From: Variovorax sp037204085
GTDB taxonomy: Bacteria > Pseudomonadota > Gammaproteobacteria > Burkholderiales > Burkholderiaceae_C
Length of the DNA stretch: 64,000 nucleotides
Direction: 5' to 3'
Assembly (NCBI RefSeq): GCF_037204085.1
Contig: NZ_JBBCBW010000011.1
Span: 62,001-126,000, forward strand
The position numbers were made by a program, and so were the translations under genes. The notes below the pieces were generated by a model. It did not search any database. It was not told where the DNA came from and saw only the letters and a list, made by a program, of their open reading frames with translations. Shown here in pieces: positions 17,273 through 24,543 of the stretch (positions within the stretch are counted from its first letter, which is position 1; each line of letters opens with the position of its first letter).

Positions 17273-17845
17273 ATGATAGGCAAACTCACCGGCATCCTGG
17301 CCGAGCGCAACCCACCGCAGGTGGTGGTGGACTGCAATGGCGTCGGTTACGAGGTCGATGTGCCGATGAGCACGTTCTACAACCTGCCGGGCACCGGAGA
17401 GCGCGTTTCGCTGCTCACGCACTTCGTGGTGCGCGAGGACGCGCAGATTCTCTACGGTTTCGGCACCGCCGAGGAGCGTGCGGCTTTTCGGCAACTCATC
17501 AAGATCACCGGCGTGGGCCCGCGCACGGCGCTCGGCCTGCTGTCGGGCATGAGCGTGGGCGAACTGTCGCAGGCCATCACCACGCAAGAGCTCGGCCGGC
17601 TCGTCAAGATTCCGGGCATCGGCAAGAAGACCGCCGAGCGGCTGCTGCTGGAACTCAAGGGCAAGCTGGGCGCCGACATCGGCCTGCCCGCGCATGCGGC
17701 CTCCGACGCGCAGGCCGACATCCTGCAGGCGCTCATCGCGCTGGGCTACAGCGACAAGGAAGCTGCACTGGCGCTGAAGGCATTGCCCAAGGATGCGACC
17801 GTGAGCGAAGGCATCAAGCTGGCGCTGAAGGCGTTGGCGAAGTAG
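17273..17845 (+). CDS. ruvA: Holliday junction branch migration protein RuvA
   Basis: 190 residues. Binds four-way junctions and loads the RuvB motor. Domains in order: OB fold (MIGKLTGILAERNPP), two helix-hairpin-helix motifs (IKITGVGPRTAL and LVKIPGIGKKTAERL), flexible linker, and the C-terminal RuvB-contact domain (ILQALIALGYSDKEA). Not adjacent to ruvB (about 6.7 kb away) or ruvC (absent from the window). Confidence 0.98.
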   Translation: MIGKLTGILAERNPPQVVVDCNGVGYEVDVPMSTFYNLPGTGERVSLLTHFVVREDAQILYGFGTAEERAAFRQLIKITGVGPRTALGLLSGMSVGELSQAITTQELGRLVKIPGIGKKTAERLLLELKGKLGADIGLPAHAASDAQADILQALIALGYSDKEAALALKALPKDATVSEGIKLALKALAK

Positions 17846-17861
17846 GGCGCCGAACCCGCGC

Positions 17862-18476
17862 TCAGGGGTGGATCTTCTCGCCCTTGGCGAGCATTTCAAT
17901 GAATTGCGCAATACGCCGCGCCCGGGTCTCGGGCTTCTTCGCACCCTGCGTGCGGAACAGTACCGCGTAGCGGTTGCGCGAATCGAGCTTGGCAAAGAAG
18001 GCGGCCGCCTTGGGGTTCGCGTCCAGCGCGGCCTGCAGGTCGGGCGGCACGGTGGCGACGCTCTGGGCGTCGTAGGCCGCATCCCAGCGGCCGTCGGCGC
18101 GGGCGCGGTCGACCTCGGCCAGGCCGGCAGGTTGCATGCGGCCTTCCTCGATCAGCTTCAGTGCCTTGTCGCGGTTGATCTTCGACCAGGTGCTGCGCGG
18201 CGTGCGCGGGGTGAAGCGCTGCAGAAAGTACTTGTCGTCTTCCGCCTTGCGCTGCCCGTCGATCCAGCCGTAGCACAGCGCCACTTCGAGCGCCTCGGCA
18301 TGATTGACAGACGTAATGCCGCTGTCTTTCTTGGCCATTCGCAGCCACACGCCGGCCGCGGCGGCATGGTGTCGCTTGAGCCAACGCTCCCATGAGGCAG
18401 CGGTGGTGCATTCGACGGGCGTGTCGTGCGGAACGCGCTCGGCAATTGCCGCTTTCTTTGTGCTTGCCGTACTCAC
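17862..18476 (-). CDS. YdeI/OmpD-associated family protein
   Basis: 204 residues. Matches the bacteriocin-protection YdeI/OmpD-associated family by its segments VWLRMAKKDSG, LCYGWIDGQRK, FTPRTPRSTWSKIN and the C-terminal ARRIAQFIEMLAKGEK. Biochemical function is not established in this family. The GTG start overlaps the cdsA-like stop (GTGA), so it is the last gene of the ynb-like operon, perhaps only as a passenger. Confidence 0.85.
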   Translation of the reverse strand: MSTASTKKAAIAERVPHDTPVECTTAASWERWLKRHHAAAAGVWLRMAKKDSGITSVNHAEALEVALCYGWIDGQRKAEDDKYFLQRFTPRTPRSTWSKINRDKALKLIEEGRMQPAGLAEVDRARADGRWDAAYDAQSVATVPPDLQAALDANPKAAAFFAKLDSRNRYAVLFRTQGAKKPETRARRIAQFIEMLAKGEKIHP

Positions 18477-19426
18477 GGCACCCACCAGTAGCGCAGCGCG
18501 TGAAAGTAGATCGGCGCCGCGAAGATCACCGAGTCGAGCCGGTCGAGCATGCCGCCATGGCCTTCGATCATCGAGCCCCAGTCTTTCACGCCGCGGTCTC
18601 GCTTGATGGCGGACATCACGAGTCCGCCGAAAAAGCCCATGAGGCAGATGGTGAGCGCCATCAGCGCCGCCTGCCAGGGGTTGAACGGCGTCGCCCAATA
18701 GAGCGCCGCGCCCAGTGCGGTGGCGCTGGCGACGCCGCCGACCAGGCCTTCCCACGTCTTCGATGGCGAGAGTTCGGGCGCCACCTTGCGCTTGCCGAAG
18801 AGCTTGCCCCAGACGTACTGCAGCACGTCGCTGCCCTGCACCACGATCACCAGAAAAGCGATCAGCAACAGGTTGCGGCCTTCGAAGCCGGGAATCTGCA
18901 GCGTAAGCAGCGCAGGCACGTGGCTGATGCAGAACACGCAGATCATCAGGCCCCACTGGATCTTGGAGGTGCGCTCCAGAAAGCGCTGCGTGTCGCCGCC
19001 CACGGCCGCAAGAATCGGCAGCACAAGAAAGGCGTAGACCGGAATGAAGATCGAATAGAGCCCGTACCACTCGATCCACACCAGGAAATACTGCACCGGC
19101 AGCCCGATGTAGAACGCGGCTGCAATTGCATGATGGTCGCCGCGCCGCGTGTAGGCCAGGCTGATGAACTCGCGCAGCGCATAGAACGAGATCAGATAGA
19201 ACAGCACGATCACGCCGCCCTTGCCGAATGCAAAAGCAAGGCCGATCACCGCCACCATCACCCACCACGCATTGACGCGCGCGTTGAGGTTGTCGATGAC
19301 CGAATGGGGCTGGCCTTGCGCCACGCGCCACTTGAGCGTTGCGCCGATGGCCGATGCGAGGATCAGCACGCCGGCCACGCCTCCGAACAATTGCAGCGTG
19401 GTCTGGGTAAAAGGCGAGATATTCAT
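18473..19426 (-). CDS. ynbB: CdsA-family phosphatidate cytidylyltransferase (YnbB-like)
   Basis: 317 residues with about eight membrane helices. The full CDS signature is present near the C-terminus: SAIKRDRGVKDWGSMIEGHG, then GMLDRLDS. It should make CDP-diacylglycerol from phosphatidate and CTP, at the inner membrane. A housekeeping cdsA next to dxr is expected elsewhere in such genomes and is not seen here, so this looks like a dedicated second copy, as E. coli YnbB is. Starts with an ATGA overlap after the plsC-like gene. Confidence 0.9.
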   Translation of the reverse strand: MNISPFTQTTLQLFGGVAGVLILASAIGATLKWRVAQGQPHSVIDNLNARVNAWWVMVAVIGLAFAFGKGGVIVLFYLISFYALREFISLAYTRRGDHHAIAAAFYIGLPVQYFLVWIEWYGLYSIFIPVYAFLVLPILAAVGGDTQRFLERTSKIQWGLMICVFCISHVPALLTLQIPGFEGRNLLLIAFLVIVVQGSDVLQYVWGKLFGKRKVAPELSPSKTWEGLVGGVASATALGAALYWATPFNPWQAALMALTICLMGFFGGLVMSAIKRDRGVKDWGSMIEGHGGMLDRLDSVIFAAPIYFHALRYWWVP

Positions 19427-20148
19427 GGCGTGGTTGCGGCTGCTTTTTCTTGTTCGGGCACGCGGTCGTATTCGGGGCGCAGGTCGAGCATGGCGGCACG
19501 CGCGCGGGCGAGAAAGCCGGTCTTGTCTTCGCCTTCGGCCAGCTGGATGGGCGCGCCGAAGCGAACCGTGCAGGCGAGCGGAATCGGCACCAGCGTGCCC
19601 TTGGGCAGCACGCGCTTCAGGTTCTCGATCCACACAGGCACCAGTCGCACGGTGGGGCAGGCACGCGCCAGGTGATAGAGGCCGCTCTTGAGCGGCAGCA
19701 GGATCTCGTCGCCGGTGTTGCGCGTGCCCTCGGGAAACATGATGAGCGAGTCGCCGCCTTCGAGCGCTTCTTTCATCTGGTCGACAGGGTTGCCGCCTTG
19801 GCCCGAGCCGTCGCGCCGGATCATCAGCGCGTTGAACACATCCGCGCCGATGAACTGGCGCACTTTCGACGCCATCCAGTAGTCCTGCCCCGCCACCGGC
19901 CGAGTCAGCGCGCGCAGGTCGGGCGGCAGCGTGGCCCACAGCAGCACGAAATCGCCGTGGCTCGTGTGGTTGGCGAAGTACAGCGTCTGCTCGGCCTTGG
20001 GCGTGGTGCCGCTCCAGATGGCGCGTACGCCCGTCAGCAACCCGGCCGCGCCGATGATCAGCTTGCCTGCAACGATGGCCAGCGCGCGGCGCAGCACCGT
20101 GCTTTCTGGTCGGCGGTCTTCTTCTTTGTTGTTGTCTTGTTCGGTCAC
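19423..20148 (-). CDS. PlsC-family lysophospholipid acyltransferase
   Basis: 241 residues from a GTG that overlaps the preceding stop by four bases. The catalytic HX4D motif is HTSHGD (His61, Asp66), with MFPEGTRN as the glycerophosphate-binding block. Motif spacing fits 1-acyl-sn-glycerol-3-phosphate acyltransferases. A short amphipathic or membrane segment at residues 20-45 would place it on the inner membrane. In this operon it would feed phosphatidate to the CdsA-like gene directly downstream. E. coli ynbABCD has no such gene, which is a notable addition. Confidence 0.88.
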   Translation of the reverse strand: MTEQDNNKEEDRRPESTVLRRALAIVAGKLIIGAAGLLTGVRAIWSGTTPKAEQTLYFANHTSHGDFVLLWATLPPDLRALTRPVAGQDYWMASKVRQFIGADVFNALMIRRDGSGQGGNPVDQMKEALEGGDSLIMFPEGTRNTGDEILLPLKSGLYHLARACPTVRLVPVWIENLKRVLPKGTLVPIPLACTVRFGAPIQLAEGEDKTGFLARARAAMLDLRPEYDRVPEQEKAAATTP

Positions 20149-20585
20149 GACAGGTCCTGTGTCATCAAGGCAAGGAGAAACATGGCGCTCTGGCATGCGA
20201 CCACGATGGCGTGGCGCTGCATGAGCTGCCGGGTGCCCTGCACGCGGTCATCGAGCGGCCGCAGGGCCGCGGGCGGTTGCGCATTGCGCAGGCCGAGCCG
20301 GTCGAGCGCGCCGTCGAGCGCACCGAGCGATGCGATGTCGCCGCGCGCGAGATCGGCGAACAGCGCCTGGTCGAGCCGCAGCCTGAATGCGAAATATCGC
20401 TCGAGCGTGCCCAGCACCACCACTGCTCCAAAGCCCATGGCAGCCGTGGTCGAGAGCGAGCGCATGGTGAGCGCGAGCACCAGCGCCGCAATGCACATGA
20501 GTGCGAAGCCCCAGGCCGCCAGCACCGTCGCGGCGCGCAGCAACCCGGCCAAGGCCGCGCAGGTGGCGCGTTCGTTCTCAGTCAT
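20145..20585 (-). CDS. Small membrane protein of unknown function in the ynb-like operon
   Basis: 146 residues from ATG 20585. Three hydrophobic segments (about residues 8-38, 45-62 and 125-142) flank a soluble middle with an ERYFAFRLRLDQALF region. No recognisable family. It overlaps the ynbD-like gene by eight bases and the plsC-like gene by four, so it is firmly embedded in the operon. A coupling or localisation subunit is possible; this is inference. Confidence 0.75.
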   Translation of the reverse strand: MTENERATCAALAGLLRAATVLAAWGFALMCIAALVLALTMRSLSTTAAMGFGAVVVLGTLERYFAFRLRLDQALFADLARGDIASLGALDGALDRLGLRNAQPPAALRPLDDRVQGTRQLMQRHAIVVACQSAMFLLALMTQDLS

Positions 20586-21927
20586 GAGGCGGCGCTCCGG
20601 GTGCAGCGGCACCCAGTGGTTCGAGCGAGGTCCGCCACGCAGCGCGCAGAACGATCTGCGGGCGCGCGAGGCGCACAGCGTCTTCCGCCTGCGCCAGGCC
20701 GCCCGATGCGCCATAGCGCCCCAGCCATGCGATGGCAGCCGCGGCGCTGCGCGAGAAGCCCAACGCACAGCAGACCCACACGGGAGCGCCTTCGGCATGG
20801 AGGCGCTGCCCTTCGATTACCGCGGCGGCGCGCTGCAGCCGCACGGTCGGCGGCACGGTCAAATCGAGTACCGGTACGCAACGCGCATGCGGAACGCCGG
20901 CCGGCGCCTGCAGCTCGGCGCACAGGCTCACGATCCGCGGTCGTCCGGCGTCAATCCATTCGGCCTTCGTCGGCAGGCGCCCGAGGCGCAGGCCCGGCAC
21001 CACCTCGACCGAAGCCGGCAGCTTGCGCGTCCAGAGCCATGCGTTGACTGCCGCGCCAAGGCGATAGGGCGCGAACAGCCATCGCGCGGCCCAACCCATG
21101 CGGCCCATGCCGTTCATCTGGAAGCCGCGGGCGCCAAAGCCGATGTAGTTGAGCGCCACCAGCGCCAGCGAAACCGCGGGCCAGGCGAGCCACAGCCACG
21201 TGCCGCCGCCATACAACGCGGCTGCAAGAAACAGGGCTGCGCCCACTGCGTAGAAGCCCCCGAGCTTCCAGCGTTGCGCATCGCGCGCGCATTGCCAGGC
21301 GCGCGGCATCGACACCGTGCGCTCCAGCGGCCACAGCCAGACGCAGAAGATTCCGAGCAGTGCACCCGTGGGAATGTCGATGAAGTGGTGTTGCCAGGTG
21401 GTGAGCACCGACGCGCAGATCGCGAACGCCCACACATGCAGCACCAGCCTTGCCCACATTGCACGCAGGAACTGCCGGTACCAGTCCCACAGGATCACCG
21501 CCAGCGCGATGTGCAGCGAAGGCGCCTGGTTGTAGGGCTGGTCGAAGCCGCGCAGCGCATTGAACAGGAAGGCCGGCGCGCCTTCGACGGCCGGCTGCCC
21601 AAAGCTGAAATGCAGCGGCCAGACGACAAAGCAGGTGCAGGCGATGAGCGTTGCGGTTACGAGCCGCAGCGCATGCCTGTCGAGCGTGTGCTTGCTGCGC
21701 GCGAGAAAGAGCGAGAGCGCGTAGAAGACGTTGATCGTCCAGTACGGAAAAATCGTCCAGGCCCAGAACGGCACCTGCCGCTCCCACTCGAAGGCCATCG
21801 AAGGCACCTGCGCGCGCGTGGTGGCCCACCAGTTGGCAAGTCCGTAGGTCGTGTAGAACAGCGGCCCCAAGAACACCAGCCATGCGGCGGCCCGCTTCCA
21901 CGGTCGCTGTGCCAGCCAGTGCTTCAT
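20578..21927 (-). CDS. ynbD: PAP2 / dual-specificity phosphatase fusion (YnbD-like)
   Basis: 449 residues. The N-terminal half is a multi-helix PAP2 lipid-phosphatase domain with SLHIA and HHFIDIPTGA as the catalytic blocks. The C-terminal 130 residues form a cytoplasmic dual-specificity phosphatase domain with VCCALGFSRS: catalytic Cys387 and Arg393 in the C-x5-R arrangement, but the residue before the nucleophile is Cys, not the usual His. The architecture matches E. coli YnbD. Likely to remove phosphates from lipid intermediates on one or both sides of the membrane. Confidence 0.9.
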   Translation of the reverse strand: MKHWLAQRPWKRAAAWLVFLGPLFYTTYGLANWWATTRAQVPSMAFEWERQVPFWAWTIFPYWTINVFYALSLFLARSKHTLDRHALRLVTATLIACTCFVVWPLHFSFGQPAVEGAPAFLFNALRGFDQPYNQAPSLHIALAVILWDWYRQFLRAMWARLVLHVWAFAICASVLTTWQHHFIDIPTGALLGIFCVWLWPLERTVSMPRAWQCARDAQRWKLGGFYAVGAALFLAAALYGGGTWLWLAWPAVSLALVALNYIGFGARGFQMNGMGRMGWAARWLFAPYRLGAAVNAWLWTRKLPASVEVVPGLRLGRLPTKAEWIDAGRPRIVSLCAELQAPAGVPHARCVPVLDLTVPPTVRLQRAAAVIEGQRLHAEGAPVWVCCALGFSRSAAAAIAWLGRYGASGGLAQAEDAVRLARPQIVLRAAWRTSLEPLGAAAPGAPPHD

Positions 21928-21946
21928 TTCGCGTCAAGCCCGGAGG

Positions 21947-23758
21947 TCACGCCACCCTCACCGCGAGCGAGACGGTGAAGATGCCCCACTCGTCGATGCG
22001 CTGGTCGATCTTGCGGAAGCCCGCTTCTTCCACCAACTGGTCCATCTCGGCCTGGGTGCGGCGGCGCATCACCCACGCCTCGCCCTGGCGGTGACTGGTG
22101 AGCGCGCGCGCAATCATCTCGAGCTGCGGGTGCCAGGGCTGGCCGGTGTAGACCAGGTAGCCGCGGTCTTCCACCGCATCGCCCACGCCCGCGAGAGAGC
22201 GGCGCACCATTTCGTTGTCGGGAAAGAGTTCGTACAGGCCCGACACCACGGCCAGCGTGGGGCGCGGCGTTACGGTGGCCAGGCTGATGCGGTCGAAGGC
22301 ATCGGCCTGAACGAACTGCGCAACGTCTTCCAGGCCCTTTTCGGCAATGAGCGCGCGGCCGTCGCGCACGTTGATGTCGCTGTAGTCGCGCAGCAGGATC
22401 GAGCTGGCCTTGACCGGGCTCGCAGTCACGGCGTCGAGCACGTAGCGGCCATGGCCGGCCGCAATGTCCATCACGCGCACCTCGCGGTGCATTTCGGCCA
22501 GGCGTTCCATCGCGATGCGGATCAGCTCCTCGACATGGATCTTGCGCTGCCGGATGCCGCGCCAGCCGATCGAGTTCAGGTAGGTCTTGTCGATGGAGCG
22601 GCCGAGCGGCCCCTTGCCTTCCGGATGGTTGCGGTAGACGTAGTCGAGCGTGCTGCCCGAATCGAAGCCGGTGTCGTGGCCCAGCTTCACGCCGCGCGAA
22701 AGAGTGCCGCCAAAGCGCAGCCCGGCGCGCGTCAGTCCCCAGTAGGCGCCGCGCGGAGACAGCGGCGCCAGTGGCTCGGCCAGCGCGCGCGACTCGTCGG
22801 CGGTGTTGCCGCTCAGGTGCGCCGCGCGCAGGTCGACCGGTGCCGGCGGCTCCTCGAACAGCTGAAGGACGAACTCGCGGATGGCCTGCACCGCCGGTGC
22901 GCGGTCCTTCTCGCCCAGCGTGTCGTGGAAGAAGCCCGGCAATTCCAGCTTGGTCTTGATCGCACTGCCCAGCCGCTCGAAGAACTGGTGCTGCGGCTTG
23001 TGGTGCACCACCCAGTCGGCGCCGGAGATCAGCAGCTGAACCGGCTGCGTGATGGCATTGGCGTCGGCCACCACGCGGTCGGCGGCTTCGTAGAGCCCCA
23101 GCAGGATGTTCACCGCAATGGGCCGCGAGATCAGCGGATCGCTCTCGTAGCTCGCAATGCGCTCGGGGTCGTGCGTGAGGAACTTCGCCTTCACGTAGCT
23201 GTTGACGAAGAACAGGCCGCGCAGCTTGTGCATCAGGCCCAGCCCGGCGCGCGCAAAAGGCACGTACAGCTTGACCTTGAAGGCCGGCGACGCCAGCGTG
23301 AGCCCGCGCACCTTGGGGGCGTAGTCGTGCGCCCAGGTGGAAACCAGCACGGCGCCCACGCTCTGCGCAATCACGTGGATGTCCTGCTCGGCCACGCCGT
23401 GCGCGCTGCCGATGTGCTGTACGAAGGTCTGCACGTCGCGCACCGACGTGGCAAAGCTCGGGCTGTAGCCGCGCTGGCCCGGCGAGCGGCCGTGGCCGCG
23501 CGCGTCCCAGGCAAAAAAGTCGAAATCGGGCAGATTGAGCTCGTCGACCAGGTGCGCCATGCGCGCGCCGTGCTCATGCCCGCGATGAAACAGCACGATG
23601 GCGCCGCGGCGCGCCGCACCCGTGGCCGGCCAGTGCCGATAGAACAGCGATTCGCCGTCGTGCGTGCGGAACTGGCGCTCTTGCGCCATGCGTTGGTGGG
23701 TGTTGGTATCGGTATCGGTCATTGAATCCAGATCGCTGTTCTTTTGTTTGTTGTGCAT
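21947..23758 (-). CDS. ynbC: Bifunctional alpha/beta hydrolase / SAM methyltransferase (YnbC-like)
   Basis: 603 residues. The N-terminal half is an alpha/beta hydrolase of the monoglyceride-lipase/lysophospholipase type: HRGHEHG oxyanion region, WDARGHGRS, nucleophile Ser133 in AQSVG (Ala for the first Gly of GxSxG), and a His in GFFHDTLG. The C-terminal half is a Rossmann methyltransferase with VMDIAAGHGRYVLDA. E. coli YnbC has the same fusion. A cytosolic or membrane-associated lipid-modifying enzyme is likely. ATG 23758 is used, four bases after the previous stop; ATG 23722 is an alternative with a somewhat better ribosome site. Confidence 0.88.
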   Translation of the reverse strand: MHNKQKNSDLDSMTDTDTNTHQRMAQERQFRTHDGESLFYRHWPATGAARRGAIVLFHRGHEHGARMAHLVDELNLPDFDFFAWDARGHGRSPGQRGYSPSFATSVRDVQTFVQHIGSAHGVAEQDIHVIAQSVGAVLVSTWAHDYAPKVRGLTLASPAFKVKLYVPFARAGLGLMHKLRGLFFVNSYVKAKFLTHDPERIASYESDPLISRPIAVNILLGLYEAADRVVADANAITQPVQLLISGADWVVHHKPQHQFFERLGSAIKTKLELPGFFHDTLGEKDRAPAVQAIREFVLQLFEEPPAPVDLRAAHLSGNTADESRALAEPLAPLSPRGAYWGLTRAGLRFGGTLSRGVKLGHDTGFDSGSTLDYVYRNHPEGKGPLGRSIDKTYLNSIGWRGIRQRKIHVEELIRIAMERLAEMHREVRVMDIAAGHGRYVLDAVTASPVKASSILLRDYSDINVRDGRALIAEKGLEDVAQFVQADAFDRISLATVTPRPTLAVVSGLYELFPDNEMVRRSLAGVGDAVEDRGYLVYTGQPWHPQLEMIARALTSHRQGEAWVMRRRTQAEMDQLVEEAGFRKIDQRIDEWGIFTVSLAVRVA

Positions 23759-23762
23759 GGGT

Positions 23763-24365
23763 TCATGCGGCTTCGGCCAGCGCACGCCGCACGCGGTTGG
23801 CCACCGTCCAGGCGACCAAGGCGGCGACAAGCGGCATCAGCCAGGCTGTCCAGCCCGGCAGCGGCCAGCCCAGCGCCACATAAAGGCCGAGCGCGCCGAA
23901 CACGAAGGCGCGGTCGCTCTTGCCCAGCGGCCCGTCGTAGCGGCGCGATGCGCCTACCGTGGGGCCGAGTGCGCCGGCAAACTCGCTCAGGCCCGCGAGC
24001 ATGATCACCGTGCCGACCCAGAACGGGCTGAACGGCTGCACCAGCGCAAACGGCAGGTACAGCGCAGCATCGGAGACCACGTCGGTCAGTTCGTTGAGAA
24101 AAGCGCCGAGCTTGCTCTGCTGCCCGTGCTCGCGCGCCAGCATGCCGTCGATGGCGTTGAACGCCATGCGCACGAACATCCATGCCGGAATGAGCGCAAA
24201 GGCCGCAAGCGACGGCGCCGCAAAGAAAAGCCACAGCCCGAGAGCCACCGAAACCACGCATGCCGCCAGCGTGACCTGGTTGGCGGTGACGCCCATGGCG
24301 TGCAGGCGTGCCGCCAGCGGCCGCAACAGCGCCTGGAACCGCGGCTTCAGTTCGTAGATGGACAC
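23763..24365 (-). CDS. ynbA: CDP-alcohol phosphatidyltransferase (YnbA-like)
   Basis: 200 residues with about six helices. First gene of the operon. The CDP-OH-P motif DxxDGxxARx8GxxxDxxxD is recognisable as NAIDGMLAREHGQQSKLG followed by AFLNELTD: Asp1 is Asn70 and Asp3 is Asn91, while Asp73, Gly74, Arg78, Gly87 and Asp95 are kept. It should transfer phosphatidyl from CDP-diacylglycerol to a hydroxyl acceptor that cannot be identified from sequence. The same Asn pattern is, as far as I recall, usual in YnbA homologues and sets them apart from PgsA and PssA. Confidence 0.88.
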   Translation of the reverse strand: MSIYELKPRFQALLRPLAARLHAMGVTANQVTLAACVVSVALGLWLFFAAPSLAAFALIPAWMFVRMAFNAIDGMLAREHGQQSKLGAFLNELTDVVSDAALYLPFALVQPFSPFWVGTVIMLAGLSEFAGALGPTVGASRRYDGPLGKSDRAFVFGALGLYVALGWPLPGWTAWLMPLVAALVAWTVANRVRRALAEAA

Positions 24366-24422
24366 GTGCTGGCTTCCCCTCGTTTGTTATATGGCCTGAG
24401 ACGGCCGGAGCATTCTGCCAGT

Positions 24423-24510
24423 GTGGGGATTGGCCCCACGCTCGGCACTTCATGTCCTCGCTGCCCCCCGAGGGGGCCACTCGCTTGCTTGGGGCGGCCC
24501 GGCGCGCGCT
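24423..24510. repeat. Two-hairpin intergenic repeat upstream of ruvB
   Basis: GTGGGG (24423-24428) pairs with CCCCAC (24434-24439); GCCCCC (24463-24468) pairs with GGGGGC (24472-24477); a tail CTTGGGGCGGCCCGGC follows. This two-hairpin unit resembles a repeated intergenic element I associate with Comamonadaceae genomes. Only one copy is in the window, so the repeat status rests on recall. Confidence 0.5.
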
Positions 24511-24543
24511 CGGACTAAACTTGCCGCCGAAGCCCCTCATTTC

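Noticed and set aside
19450..21978. 842-residue plus-strand open frame over the lipid operon
   Set aside because: The product is a low-complexity Arg/Ala/His-rich antisense shadow of the PlsC, membrane and PAP2 genes; the minus strand carries coherent families and overlapping starts.
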